DNA of 64,000 nt from Aquincola tertiaricarbonis (GCF_000969605.1 NZ_JZUE01000006.1:186001-250000); one strand, 5' to 3'; numbered from the stretch's first letter, positions 1 through 8,134 are shown. Numbers and translations are program-made. Notes: generated from the letters alone by a model not told the origin.

Positions 1-198
1 GGCGACGTCTCCCTGCCGAAGTACAGCGTGGAGAAGGAAAAGGAAGGCAACGTGACGCTGCCGAAGTACGACGTGAAGACGCCTGACGTCAACGTCACCA
101 CCGAGCAGAAGACCATCGAGGTCCCGACCATCAAGAAGGAAGAGAAGACCATCGAAGTGCCCAAGGTCGAGGTGACCCCGGCCGACGAGAAGAAGTAA
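1..198 (+). CDS. C-terminal part of a K/E/V-rich repetitive protein (partial)
   Basis: The frame is open from the first base and ends in TAA at 196-198, giving the last 65 residues of a protein that starts outside the window. The segment is highly charged and made of short imperfect repeats: LPKYSVEKEKEG then LPKYDVKTPD, and TIEVPTIKKEEK then TIEVPKVEV. There is no cysteine or membrane segment. The beta-type alternation of Val with Lys, Glu and Thr suggests an extended surface or periplasmic repeat, but no family is recognised. Coding status is supported by G/C at third codon positions; function is unknown. Confidence 0.75.
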   Translation, partial: GDVSLPKYSVEKEKEGNVTLPKYDVKTPDVNVTTEQKTIEVPTIKKEEKTIEVPKVEVTPADEKK

Positions 199-325
199 GT
201 CCTCTTCGCCCTGACCCAACCGCACGCCGGGCCGCGACCATTCGCGCGCCCGGCGTGCGTGCGTCAGGGCATGTACGTAGGAACCGCGACGCCGCCTCGC
301 AGGCGGCCCGTAGAATCCCGGTCCC

Positions 326-670
326 ATGCATCCGCGGCCCTTTGCCATGATCGTTGCGCTGGTGCTGCTGTGCACCAGCGTGTTCGCGCATGCCGAGCCG
401 CTGCTGCTGGCCGGCAGCGCCGAGTCGCTGGAGCTGGTGTGCGGCATGGCGCTGGTGGATGCCGCGGCCGGTGCCGACACCGGCGATGGCCGCAGCCATG
501 TCACGCACGACGGCCTGGGTGATGCGCTGGGCGTGCTGCCCGGCGTGCCGGCCGCCTGGCCGCCATCTCGGCCCACCGTGGCCTGGTGCCGCGGCCGTGC
601 CGCCGCCATCCCGCTGCCGCCCTACCTGGACGGCCTGCAGCGCCCGCCCTGCCGCAACGCCCTGGCGTAA
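326..670 (+). CDS. Small secreted protein, possibly DUF2946-like
   Basis: This 114-residue product begins with a good Sec signal peptide (positively charged start, a hydrophobic run MIVALVLLCTSVF, and a likely cleavage after AHA). It is followed by SLELVCG, which resembles the LELVC start of mature DUF2946 proteins. The family's CPxC-xPxxxPP segment would fall at LGVLPGVPAAWPP, where the cysteines are absent; the +1 frame there reads CCPAC, so an old frameshift or drift is possible. Third codon positions stay G/C-rich to the stop, so the frame looks expressed. The family link is weak and the function unknown. Confidence 0.5.
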   Translation: MHPRPFAMIVALVLLCTSVFAHAEPLLLAGSAESLELVCGMALVDAAAGADTGDGRSHVTHDGLGDALGVLPGVPAAWPPSRPTVAWCRGRAAAIPLPPYLDGLQRPPCRNALA

Positions 671-769
671 CACGCCCCGCCTCCCGCGGGCCGCCCAGCG
701 GCCGTCCGCCCCCTTCCCACACAACCACTCTGCGCACCTGCCCTGCGGCAGCGTCGCGCCACTGACACC

Positions 770-1549
770 ATGGAAATCCTTCTCGACCCCAATGTCTGGA
801 TCGCCTTCGCGATGCTTACCGCGCTGGAGATCGTTCTCGGCGTGGACAACATCATCTTCATCTCGATCCTCGTCGGCCGGCTGCCGCCCGAGCTGCGCGA
901 CCGGGCACGCCGCCTGGGCCTGGGCTTCGCGATGGTGTCGCGCCTGGCGCTGCTGTTCTCGCTGAGCTGGGTGATGGGCCTGACCAAGGACCTGTTCACC
1001 GTGCTGGGCCAGGGCATCAGCGGCCGCGACCTGGTGCTGCTGCTGGGTGGCATCTTCCTGCTGTGGAAGGCGTCGCACGAGATCTTCGTGGAGGTGGAAG
1101 CCCACGAGATGGACGGCCCGCCCGGCGAGCCGGTGAGCGAGGCGGCGGCCAAGGCCGCAGGCGCCCGCGCCTTCTGGGCCACCATCGGCCAGATCGGCGT
1201 CATCGACATCGTCTTCTCGCTCGACTCGGTGATCACCGCCGTGGGCATGGTGGACGAGCTGCCGGTGATGGTGGCCGCCGTGATCGCCGCGGTGGGCGTG
1301 ATGCTGTTCGCCGCCAAGACCATCGGCGACTTCGTCGACAGCCACCCGTCGGTCAAGGTGCTGGCCCTGGCCTTCCTGGTGATGGTGGGCATGGCCCTGA
1401 CCGCCGAAGCCTTCGACGTGCATGTGCCCAAGGGCTACATCTATGCCGCCATGGCCTTCTCGCTGGCCGTGGAAGCCCTGAACATCCGCTCGCGCGGCAA
1501 GCGCGCGCTGAAGGCGCAGGCCGACCGCGAGGCAGCGGCAGCGAAGTAA
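770..1549 (+). CDS. TerC family integral membrane protein
   Basis: The 259-residue polytopic membrane protein has the two internally related TerC signatures: LEIVLGVDNIIFIS near residue 20, and IDIVFSLDSVITAVGM near residue 145. The conserved acidic and Asn residues inside these membrane helices are thought to bind metal ions. About seven hydrophobic segments are visible, split by a charged cytoplasmic loop (about residues 110-130), and a basic Lys/Arg-rich tail follows. TerC relatives act in tellurite resistance, manganese efflux or metallation of exported proteins. No ter genes lie nearby, so the ion is not known. It stands alone, ending at a bidirectional terminator. Confidence 0.9.
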   Translation: MEILLDPNVWIAFAMLTALEIVLGVDNIIFISILVGRLPPELRDRARRLGLGFAMVSRLALLFSLSWVMGLTKDLFTVLGQGISGRDLVLLLGGIFLLWKASHEIFVEVEAHEMDGPPGEPVSEAAAKAAGARAFWATIGQIGVIDIVFSLDSVITAVGMVDELPVMVAAVIAAVGVMLFAAKTIGDFVDSHPSVKVLALAFLVMVGMALTAEAFDVHVPKGYIYAAMAFSLAVEALNIRSRGKRALKAQADREAAAAK

Positions 1550-1596
1550 GCAGGCATAGCGCCGGGCCCCGCGTCCGGACGCCTGAGGTCCTGCGA

Positions 1597-1631
1597 AAGA
1601 AGGCCGGCACCGAAAGGTGGCCGGCCTTCTT
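1597..1631. terminator. Bidirectional terminator hairpin
   Basis: AAGAAGGCCGGC (1597-1608) pairs with GCCGGCCTTCTT (1620-1631) around a short GAAA-containing loop. The A-rich left and T-rich right ends let it work for the TerC gene on the plus strand and for the Bug-protein gene ending at 1647 on the minus strand. Confidence 0.8.
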
Positions 1632-1646
1632 GCATCAGTGCCCCGG

Positions 1647-2621
1647 TCAATCCGCCTCGATCTTCGAAGCCTTCACCACCGCGCCCCAGCGGGTGTACTC
1701 GGTCTTCACGTAGTCGCCCAGCTGCTGCGGGTTGAGGTAGTCGGCCGAGGCGCCCTGCTCGGCGGCCTTCTGCTGGAAGGCCGGGGTGGCCATCAGCTTG
1801 GCAATCTCGGCGCTGAGCTTGTCGACCACCGGCCTGGGCGTGGCCGCCGGCGCGAACACCGCGAACCACGAAGTGGCGTCCAGCTTGGGCAGGCCGGCCT
1901 CGGCCGCCGTGGGCACGTTGGGCAGCGAGCCCAGGCGCTGCTTGCCGGTGACGGCCAGCGCCACCAGCTTGCCCGACTGGATGTGCTGCATGTAGGGCGG
2001 CGGCGTGCCGAAGGTCATGTCCACCTGGGCGCCCAGCAGGTCCTGCAGCGCCGGGCCGGTGCCCTTGTAGGGCACATGGGTGAGCTGGATGCCGGCCTGC
2101 TGTTCCAGCATCGCGCCGGTCACATGCTGCAGCGATCCGTTGCCCGACGAGGCATAGGTCAGCTTGCCCGGGTTCTTCTTGGCATAGGCGATCAGCTCGG
2201 CCATGGTGCGCACCGGCAGGCCCTCGCGCACCACGATCACCTGCGGTGCATTCAGCACGTTGGCCACCGGCTGCAGGTCCTTCTGCTCCCATTGCGCGGC
2301 CTGCTTGCTCACGTGCGGCGTGATGACGTGGTAGCCCGAGTACTGCATCAGCAGCGTGTGGCCATCGGCCTCGGCGCGCTTGACGGCCACCGCCGCGATG
2401 GCACCGCTGGCGCCGCCGCGGTTGTCCACCACGATGGTCTGGCCCAGCGCCTTGCCCAGCGGGTCGGCCAGCATGCGCGCGGCCAGGTCGGTGGTGCCGC
2501 CGGGCGCGGTGGGCACGATCAGCGTGACCGGCTTGCTGGGGTAAGGCGCCTGCGCCAGCGTGGCGCCGCTGAAGCCCAGGCCGAGGGCCAGGGCCAAGGT
2601 GGTGCGTCGTGTCGTGTTCAT
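1647..2621 (-). CDS. Bug-family tripartite tricarboxylate transporter substrate-binding protein
   Basis: A periplasmic solute receptor of the Bug (TctC) family, 324 residues from the preferred start. A signal peptide ending near ATLAQA is followed by the canonical YPSKPVTLIVPTAPGG and DLLGAQVDM segments of the ligand pocket. An upstream in-frame ATG at 2636 gives five more residues, but the GGAG within that codon region lies nine bases before the ATG at 2621, so 2621 is the better start. It is the last gene of a three-gene unit behind a CoA-transferase and an HMG-CoA-lyase-like enzyme, so its ligand is probably the organic acid those enzymes handle. No TctA/TctB membrane genes lie nearby. Confidence 0.9.
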   Translation of the reverse strand: MNTTRRTTLALALGLGFSGATLAQAPYPSKPVTLIVPTAPGGTTDLAARMLADPLGKALGQTIVVDNRGGASGAIAAVAVKRAEADGHTLLMQYSGYHVITPHVSKQAAQWEQKDLQPVANVLNAPQVIVVREGLPVRTMAELIAYAKKNPGKLTYASSGNGSLQHVTGAMLEQQAGIQLTHVPYKGTGPALQDLLGAQVDMTFGTPPPYMQHIQSGKLVALAVTGKQRLGSLPNVPTAAEAGLPKLDATSWFAVFAPAATPRPVVDKLSAEIAKLMATPAFQQKAAEQGASADYLNPQQLGDYVKTEYTRWGAVVKASKIEAD

Positions 2622-2657
2622 CGTCGTTGTCTCCATTGCTTTGTCGAACGAGAGGTG

Positions 2658-3653
2658 TCAGGCATCACGCGCCAGCGCACGCTGACGGATGGCGTCGAAG
2701 TCGGCCGGCGGGCGGTGCAGGTCGAGCCGGCGGCCCGCCTTGACGATCTGGCTGGGGATGTCGTGGCCGATCAGCGCCGGCAGCCGCCGCGCGGCGTCGA
2801 TCAGCGCGGGCAGGTCCACGCCGGTGTCGAAGCCCATCAGCTGCAGCGCATGCACAATCTCCTCGCTGCACACGTTGCCGGTGGCGCCGGGTGCATACGG
2901 GCAGCCGCCGATGCCGCCCAGGGACGCATCGAAGCGGTCGGCCCCGGCATCGATGGAAGCCAGCACATTGGCCAGCCCCATGCCGCGGGTGTTGTGGAAG
3001 TGCAGCGTCAGCTCGGTGCCCGGCCAGCGGGCGCGGAAAGCCCGCACCAGCGCGGCCACCTGCCCCGGATACGCCATGCCGGTGGTGTCGCACAGCGTGA
3101 CGCCGCGGGCGCCCAGCTCGGTGACGAAGCGCTCGCACCAGCCCAGCACCGTGGCCTCGGGCACGTCGCCTTCCATCGGGCAGCCGAAGCTGCACGACAG
3201 CGACACGTTGACCGCCCGCTGGGCCTGCCGCGCCATCGCGTTCACCGCCTGCAGCGCGGCATACGACTGCTCGCGCGTCATGCGCAGGTTGGCCAGGTTG
3301 TGGGTCTCGCTGGCGGACATCACCAGGTTGAGCTCGTCGGCCTGCGCGTCGATCGCCCGCTCGGCGCCGCGCACATTGGGCACCAGCGCGGTGTAGACCA
3401 CGCCGGGCCGGCGCTCGATCTCGCGCAGCACCACCTCGGCATCGCGCAGCGCCGGGATGGCCTGCGGCGAGACGAAGGCGGTGACCTCGATCTTCGCCAT
3501 GCCGGCGTGCGACAAGGCATTCACCAGCGCGATCTTGTCCTCGGTGGGCACGAAGGCCTCTTCCACCTGCAGGCCGTCGCGGGTGCCCACCTCCTGCATG
3601 AAGACGCGGCGGCCGGCGCCGGTCCATGCGTCGTTGTTCGTGTGCTTGCTCAT
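2658..3653 (-). CDS. Hydroxymethylglutaryl-CoA lyase family enzyme
   Basis: A 331-residue TIM-barrel lyase of the DRE-type metal-dependent family. The N-terminal EVGTRDGLQ (about 21-29) supplies the catalytic Arg-Asp pair, LHFHNTRGMG gives the metal-binding histidines, and GIGGCPYAPGATGN near residue 255 carries the signature cysteine of HMG-CoA lyases. It cleaves a 3-hydroxy-3-methyl acyl-CoA into acetyl-CoA or pyruvate-type products plus a keto acid. Its ATG overlaps the stop of the upstream CoA-transferase (ATGA), so the two are probably translationally coupled and the CoA-ester substrate is likely made by that partner. Citramalyl-CoA-like substrates are also possible. Confidence 0.9.
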   Translation of the reverse strand: MSKHTNNDAWTGAGRRVFMQEVGTRDGLQVEEAFVPTEDKIALVNALSHAGMAKIEVTAFVSPQAIPALRDAEVVLREIERRPGVVYTALVPNVRGAERAIDAQADELNLVMSASETHNLANLRMTREQSYAALQAVNAMARQAQRAVNVSLSCSFGCPMEGDVPEATVLGWCERFVTELGARGVTLCDTTGMAYPGQVAALVRAFRARWPGTELTLHFHNTRGMGLANVLASIDAGADRFDASLGGIGGCPYAPGATGNVCSEEIVHALQLMGFDTGVDLPALIDAARRLPALIGHDIPSQIVKAGRRLDLHRPPADFDAIRQRALARDA

Positions 3654-4879
3654 GCCACCACCTTGCGTTCACGCAGTTGCTGGATCTGTTGCTCGGTCAG
3701 GCCGATCTCCCGCAGCACCGCATCGGTGTCGTCGCCAAGGTGCGGCGCCGAGCTGCGCACCGTGCCCGGCGTGCCCAGCAGCTTGGGCACGATGCCCGGC
3801 ACCGCCACGTCGTAGCCGTCGCGGGTGCGCTGCTGCAGGATCATGTCGCGGGCCCGGTAATGCGGGTCTTCGGCGATGTCCTTGGCGGTGTAGACCTTGC
3901 CCGCCGGCACACGCGCCGCGCCCAGCGCCTCCAGCACGCCGGCCACGCTGCGCTGCTGCGTCCAGGCCTCGATGGCCGCGTCGATCTCGGCCACGCGGGC
4001 CACGCGGCCGGCATTGCTGCCCAGGTCGGGGGCGTTGCCCAGGTCGTCGCGGCCGATGGCCTGCATCAGCCGCTTGAAGATGCTGTCGCCGTTGCCGGCC
4101 ACGAGCACGTAGCCGTCGTTGCAGCGGTAGGCGTTCGATGGCGCGATGCCGGGCAGCGCACTGCCGGCCGCCTCGCGCACCGCACCGAAGGCGCTGTACT
4201 CGGGGATCAGGCTTTCCATCACGTTGAACACCGCCTCGTGCAGCGCCACGTCGATGGCCTGGCCGGCGCCACCGTTCACCTTGCGGTGATACAGCGCCAT
4301 CATCACGCCGATGACGCCGTGCAGCGCGGCCAGCGTGTCGCCGATGGAGATGCCGCAGCGCACCGGCACGCGGCCGGGCTCGCCGGTCAGGTGGCGCAGG
4401 CCGCCCATCGCCTCGCCGATGGCGCCGAAGCCCGGCAGGTCGCGGTAGGGGCCGGTCTGGCCGTAGCCGCTGATGCGCAGCATCACCAGGCCGGGGTTGA
4501 TCTTCGCCAGCTCGTCGTAGCCCAGGCCCCAGGCCTCCAGCGTGCCGGGGCGGAAATTCTCGATCAGCACGTCGGCCTCGGCGATCAGACGTCGAGCGAT
4601 GTCCTGGCCTTCGGCGCCGCGCAGGTCCAGCGCGATGGAGCGCTTGTTGCGCGACTGCACCTGCCACCACACCGAGGTGCCTTCCTTGATCAGCCGCCAG
4701 TTGCGCAGCGGGTCGCCTGCGCCCGGCGTCTCGATCTTCACCACGTCGGCGCCGAATTCGCCCAGGATCTTGCCGGCGAAGGGGCCGGCGATGAGCTGGC
4801 CCATCTCCACCACGCGCACGCCTTGCAGCGCGCTGGGCGTGAGGGCCGGCGGTGGAGGGAGGTCGGTTCGGTCGGTCAT
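3650..4879 (-). CDS. CaiB/BaiF (class III) CoA-transferase
   Basis: A 409-residue family III CoA-transferase. Visible hallmarks are GVRVVEMGQLIAGPFAGK near the N-terminus, GADVVKIETPGAGDPLR, RNKRSIALDLR, the segment ADVLIENFRPGTLE (the Asp implicated in acyl-enzyme formation lies near residue 180 in the family) and SGYGQTGP. It transfers CoA to a carboxylic acid in the cytoplasm. It is the first gene of the CoA-transferase / HMG-CoA-lyase / Bug-protein unit, which reads as uptake, activation and cleavage of one carboxylic acid. The acid itself cannot be told from sequence. Confidence 0.92.
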   Translation of the reverse strand: MTDRTDLPPPPALTPSALQGVRVVEMGQLIAGPFAGKILGEFGADVVKIETPGAGDPLRNWRLIKEGTSVWWQVQSRNKRSIALDLRGAEGQDIARRLIAEADVLIENFRPGTLEAWGLGYDELAKINPGLVMLRISGYGQTGPYRDLPGFGAIGEAMGGLRHLTGEPGRVPVRCGISIGDTLAALHGVIGVMMALYHRKVNGGAGQAIDVALHEAVFNVMESLIPEYSAFGAVREAAGSALPGIAPSNAYRCNDGYVLVAGNGDSIFKRLMQAIGRDDLGNAPDLGSNAGRVARVAEIDAAIEAWTQQRSVAGVLEALGAARVPAGKVYTAKDIAEDPHYRARDMILQQRTRDGYDVAVPGIVPKLLGTPGTVRSSAPHLGDDTDAVLREIGLTEQQIQQLRERKVVA

Positions 4880-4995
4880 GGCGGGCGCTCCAGCGGCAGG
4901 TCAGGGGCCGATTGTGGAAAAGCCCGGCCCGCGGTGGAATGATCCATCGACGAGCCGAGCTTTCGCGGACGGCGAAAGCGGCTGCTCGCAAACAC

Positions 4996-5430
4996 CTAGG
5001 GCCGCCCGGCGCCGTGGCGGGCGGTGGCCTGCCGCGCGATGTCGGCCACCGTCACCTGGCCGAAGCGCTTGAGCAACAGGGCCTGCGCCGCCTGCAGCGC
5101 CTGGCCCACCGAGGCATTCACCGCCTGCTCCACCAGGCAGTCGGGATGGTCGGCGGTGGCGCCCAGGGCGAACACCGCCGGCTCGCCCACCGCCTGGTAG
5201 ACGTCCAGCAGCGTGATGCGCTCCAGCGAGCAGCCCAGCTTCCAGCCGCCGCCATGCCCGCGCGCCGCGGCCACGAAGCCGCAGTCGCGCGCGCCGGCCA
5301 TCACCCGCCGCACCACCACCGCATGGGTGCCCAGCATCGTGGCGATGACATCCGAAGTGACGGGTTCGTCGGTCTGCGCCATGTGGATCAGCACATGCAG
5401 CATGCGGGAGAGTCGGCTGTCGTTTCTCAT
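4996..5430 (-). CDS. Rrf2 family transcriptional regulator
   Basis: A 144-residue protein with the Rrf2 winged-helix start MRNDSRLSRMLHVLIHMA. The DNA-binding segment TSDVIATMLGTHAVVVRRVM is followed by the wing ARGHGGGWKLG. Only one Cys (in HPDCLVEQAV) lies in the region where iron-sulfur Rrf2 proteins carry three, so an Fe-S cluster of the IscR type is unlikely. The ATG at 5430 matches family length; the longer open frame to 5628 would run through the shared operator and the neighbouring gene. It is divergent from a thioredoxin-reductase-like flavoprotein, its likely target. Confidence 0.88.
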   Translation of the reverse strand: MRNDSRLSRMLHVLIHMAQTDEPVTSDVIATMLGTHAVVVRRVMAGARDCGFVAAARGHGGGWKLGCSLERITLLDVYQAVGEPAVFALGATADHPDCLVEQAVNASVGQALQAAQALLLKRFGQVTVADIARQATARHGAGRP

Positions 5431-5450
5431 CCAGCTATCGTAACCCGGCA

Positions 5451-5487
5451 AGTTGCATGAAAATCGGCGGCTGCCTATCATGCAACT
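5451..5487. promoter_or_regulatory. Inverted-repeat operator between the Rrf2 gene and the flavoprotein gene
   Basis: AGTTGCATGA at 5451-5460 is perfectly mirrored by TCATGCAACT at 5478-5487, two half-sites 27 bases apart on centres (between two and three helical turns). They fill the space between the divergent starts at 5430 and 5489, so a bound Rrf2 dimer or pair of dimers could control both genes. Confidence 0.65.
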
Positions 5488-5488
5488 C

Positions 5489-6406
5489 ATGAAGTCACCA
5501 AACACCCCTGCCGAGCCGCTCTTCGACGCCATCGTGGTGGGCGGCAGCTTCTCGGGCCTGTCGGCCGCGCTGCAGCTGGCCCGCGCGCGGCGCCGCCTGC
5601 TGGTGGTGGACGCCGGCCTGCCGCGCAACCGCTTCGCCGCCCATTCGCACGGCTTCCTGGGGCAGGACGGCCGGCCGCCGGCGGAGATCCTGGCGCAGGC
5701 GCGCGAGCAGCTGGCGCGCTACCCCACGGTGCAGTGGCTGCAGGCCACCGCCACGCAGGCCCGGGTCGCCCCAGAAGGCGGCTTCTTGCTGCACACCGAC
5801 GCGGGCAGCCCGCTGGCGGCCCGTCGGCTGCTGCTGGCCACCGGCGTACTCGACAAGCTGCCGCCCGTGCCCGGCCTGGCCGAGCGCTGGGGCCGCAGCG
5901 TGTTCCATTGCCCGTACTGCCATGGCTACGAGCTGAACCAGGGCCGCATCGGCGTCGTCGCCGCCAGCCCGCTGGCGCAGCACCATGCGCTGCTGCTGCC
6001 GGACTGGGGCACCGTCACCCTGTTCCTCAACGGCGCCCATCAACCCGACGACGAGCAGGCGGCCGCATTGCAGGCCCGCGGCGTGGCGGTGGTGGGCGGC
6101 GCGGTGCGGGAGGTGACGGGCAGCGCCACGGTGGTGATGGAGGACGGCCGCCGCCATGAGATGGACGGCCTGTTCACCCAGCCCGTCACCGAGCCGGCCG
6201 GCCCGCTCGCCCGGCAGCTGGGCTGCGAGCTGGAGGACAGCCCGATGGGCCGCTTCGTGCGCACCGGCCCGACGAAGGAAACCACCGTGCCCGGCGTGTT
6301 TGCCTGCGGCGATGCCGCACGGGCTGCGGGCAATGTGGCGCTGTCGGTGGGCGACGGCGCGCTGGCCGGCGCCGGCGTGCACCAGTCGCTGGTGTTCCGC
6401 GGGTGA
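5489..6406 (+). CDS. NAD(P)/FAD-dependent oxidoreductase, thioredoxin-reductase-like
   Basis: About 305 residues. An FAD-binding Rossmann motif, IVVGGSFSGLSAALQLARAR, opens the protein; a redox CPYC pair lies in FHCPYCHGYE near residue 135; and a C-terminal GVFACGDAA binds the FAD ribityl. The layout is that of thioredoxin-reductase-like flavoproteins, though the NADPH motif is degenerate (GVVAASPLAQ rather than GxGxxA). In-frame ATGs exist at 5453, 5480 and 5489. The first two lie within or between the operator arms, so 5489 is preferred, without a clear ribosome-binding site. It is probably regulated by the divergent Rrf2 protein; the electron acceptor is unknown. Confidence 0.88.
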   Translation: MKSPNTPAEPLFDAIVVGGSFSGLSAALQLARARRRLLVVDAGLPRNRFAAHSHGFLGQDGRPPAEILAQAREQLARYPTVQWLQATATQARVAPEGGFLLHTDAGSPLAARRLLLATGVLDKLPPVPGLAERWGRSVFHCPYCHGYELNQGRIGVVAASPLAQHHALLLPDWGTVTLFLNGAHQPDDEQAAALQARGVAVVGGAVREVTGSATVVMEDGRRHEMDGLFTQPVTEPAGPLARQLGCELEDSPMGRFVRTGPTKETTVPGVFACGDAARAAGNVALSVGDGALAGAGVHQSLVFRG

Positions 6407-6408
6407 GG

Positions 6409-7299
6409 TCAGCGCAGCAAGTGTTCCATCAGCAGCCGCACCGGCCGCGGCAGCGCATCGAAGTCGCGTGCGCCGATCAGCAGCTGGCGGTGCACCCAGG
6501 GATCGCTGAGGTCGATCTGCCGCAGGCCCATCGCGCGCAGATAGGGCTTCACCGCGGCATCGGGCAGCACGCCGATGCCCAGGCCGGCGGCCACCATCTG
6601 GCACATCGCATCGAAGCTGCGCACCTGGATGCGCAGCTTCAGCCGCCGGCCCAGCGCTTCCGCCTCCTCGCGCAGCCGCTCGGCCAGCGAGGTGCCGCTG
6701 GGCAGGCTGACGAACTCATGGTCCAGCGCCTCGGTGAAGCGCAGGCGCTTGCGGCCGGCCAGCGGATGGCCCTCGGGCACCACCAGCACCAGCCGGTCGC
6801 TGCGGTAGGCCACGGTGCGCAGGCCCAGCGGCGGCGTGCGCTCGGCGAAGATGCCGATGTCGGCCCGGCCGTCCAGTACCGCCAGCACCGCCTCGCTGCT
6901 GTTGCGTTCCTCCAGCTCGATGCGGATGCCCGGGTTGGCCGCGGTGAAGCCCGCGATGCCCGCCGGCAGGAACTGGGTGATGGCCGAAGTGTTGGCCCAC
7001 AGCCGCACCACGCCCACGATGCCGCTGGCGTAGTCGGACAGGTCGGCTTCCAGCTGGTCGACGTCGGTGAGGATGCGCTGCGCATGCCGGTGCAGCGCCT
7101 GGCCGGCGACGGTGAGCTTCACGCCGCGTGAATGCCGCTCGAACAGCTGCGTGCCGAGCGCCGCTTCCAGGTCGGTGATGCGCTTGCTGGCCGCACCCAC
7201 CGCCAGCCGCGCCCGCTCGGCGCCCTGGCTGATGCTGCCGGTGTGCACCACATGCGCGAAGAGCGAAAGCGACACCAGGTCGAGTCGATGGAGGTTCAC
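6409..7299 (-). CDS. LysR family transcriptional regulator
   Basis: A 296-residue LysR protein. The helix-turn-helix is in the first 60 residues (FAHVVHTGSISQGAERARLAVGAASKRITDLE, given here only as landmarks GSISQGAE and AASKRI), followed by a periplasmic-binding-like effector domain ending LLMEHLLR. No ATG fits: a GTG at 7299 gives the normal LysR start VNLHRLDL and is overlapped by the stop of a ten-codon leader frame (7296-7328, MKCGFGTIVR). A GTG at 7323 would add eight residues. It is convergent with the flavoprotein, three bases apart, and divergent from the BigR-like operon. The target is unknown. Confidence 0.85.
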   Translation of the reverse strand: MNLHRLDLVSLSLFAHVVHTGSISQGAERARLAVGAASKRITDLEAALGTQLFERHSRGVKLTVAGQALHRHAQRILTDVDQLEADLSDYASGIVGVVRLWANTSAITQFLPAGIAGFTAANPGIRIELEERNSSEAVLAVLDGRADIGIFAERTPPLGLRTVAYRSDRLVLVVPEGHPLAGRKRLRFTEALDHEFVSLPSGTSLAERLREEAEALGRRLKLRIQVRSFDAMCQMVAAGLGIGVLPDAAVKPYLRAMGLRQIDLSDPWVHRQLLIGARDFDALPRPVRLLMEHLLR

Positions 7300-7335
7300 C
7301 GGACGATTGTGCCGAAGCCACACTTCATGGACTCA

Positions 7336-7357
7336 CAATATATACATTGATATATTG
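7336..7357. promoter_or_regulatory. BigR/SqrR-type operator palindrome
   Basis: CAATATAT (7336-7343) and ATATATTG (7350-7357) form a perfect AT-rich inverted repeat in otherwise very GC-rich DNA, five bases before the repressor ATG at 7363. The BigR family binds AT-rich ATATAT-type palindromes overlapping the promoter of its own operon, so this is a strong candidate autoregulatory site. Confidence 0.75.
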
Positions 7358-7362
7358 AAGCC

Positions 7363-7683
7363 ATGCCGAACCCGCTCGTCGCCCCCGATCCCGACACCCT
7401 GCGCCAGGCCGCCGGCCAGGCCGTCGCCGCGCTCAAGCTGCTGGCCAACGAGGAGCGTCTGCTGCTGCTGTGCCAGCTCTCGCAGGGCGAGCAGTGCGTG
7501 GGCGACCTGGAAGCCGCGCTGGGCATCCGCCAGCCCACGCTGTCGCAGCAGCTGGGCGTGTTGCGCAACGAAGGCGTGGTGGCCACCCGCCGCCAGGGCA
7601 AGCAGATCTTCTACAGCGTGGCCGACGAGCGGCTGCTGCAGATCCTGGCCGTGCTGGCCGCCCTGTACTGCCCGCAGGCATGA
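7363..7683 (+). CDS. ArsR-family sulfide/persulfide-responsive repressor (BigR/SqrR/YgaV type)
   Basis: A 106-residue ArsR winged-helix protein. The helix LKLLANEERLLLLCQLSQGE and the recognition helix IRQPTLSQQLGVLR are followed by the wing TRRQGKQIFYSV. Cys37 (LLC) and Cys103 (LYC) sit where SqrR/BigR carry the dithiol that forms a polysulfide bridge with reactive sulfur; Cys45 is extra. Its stop overlaps the start of a YeeE/YedE gene (ATGA), which matches the bigR gene order. The predicted role is derepression of the sulfur-transport genes by sulfide or persulfide, through the palindrome just upstream. Confidence 0.88.
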   Translation: MPNPLVAPDPDTLRQAAGQAVAALKLLANEERLLLLCQLSQGEQCVGDLEAALGIRQPTLSQQLGVLRNEGVVATRRQGKQIFYSVADERLLQILAVLAALYCPQA

Positions 7684-8123
7684 GCGCCATGCAGATCGAC
7701 TGGACGGCCTTCACCCCGTTCGCGGCCACCGCCGGCGGGCTGCTCATCGGCCTGGCGGCGGCGATGTTCGTGCTGCTCAACGGCCGCATCGCCGGCATCA
7801 GCGGCGTGCTGGGTGGCCTGCTGAGGCCCCGGCGCGGCGACCTGGGTTGGCGCGCCGCCTTCGTCGGCGGGCTGGTGCTGGCGCCGCTGGCCTACGGGCT
7901 GTTCGCGCCGCTGCCGGTGCCGCGCATCGATGCCGGCCCCGACCTGCTGGTGGCCGCCGGGCTGCTGGTGGGCCTGGGCACGCGCTACGGCAGCGGCTGC
8001 ACCAGCGGCCACGGCGTGTGCGGCCTGTCGCGGCTGTCGGCGCGCTCGCTGGTGGCCACCCTGCTGTTCATGGGCGCCGGCTTCGCCACCGTGTTCGTCA
8101 TCCGCCACCTGCTGGCGGCCTGA
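7680..8123 (+). CDS. YeeE/YedE family membrane protein, first half-size subunit
   Basis: This 147-residue membrane protein has about four hydrophobic segments and the YeeE/YedE signature GTRYGSGCTSGHGVCGLSRLS, whose Cys residues line the conduction path in this family. The start MSAMQIDW at 7680 overlaps the repressor stop; an ATG at 7689 is an alternative. YeeE/YedE proteins move thiosulfate or other sulfur compounds across the inner membrane. Here the usual long protein is split into two genes, as in PmpA/PmpB-type and BigR operons. Confidence 0.9.
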   Translation: MSAMQIDWTAFTPFAATAGGLLIGLAAAMFVLLNGRIAGISGVLGGLLRPRRGDLGWRAAFVGGLVLAPLAYGLFAPLPVPRIDAGPDLLVAAGLLVGLGTRYGSGCTSGHGVCGLSRLSARSLVATLLFMGAGFATVFVIRHLLAA

Positions 8124-8134
8124 GGGGCACAGGC

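Noticed and set aside
1617-3815. 732-codon plus-strand open frame
   Set aside because: It runs antisense through the Bug-protein and lyase genes, has biased His/Arg/Gln composition and no start signals or motifs.
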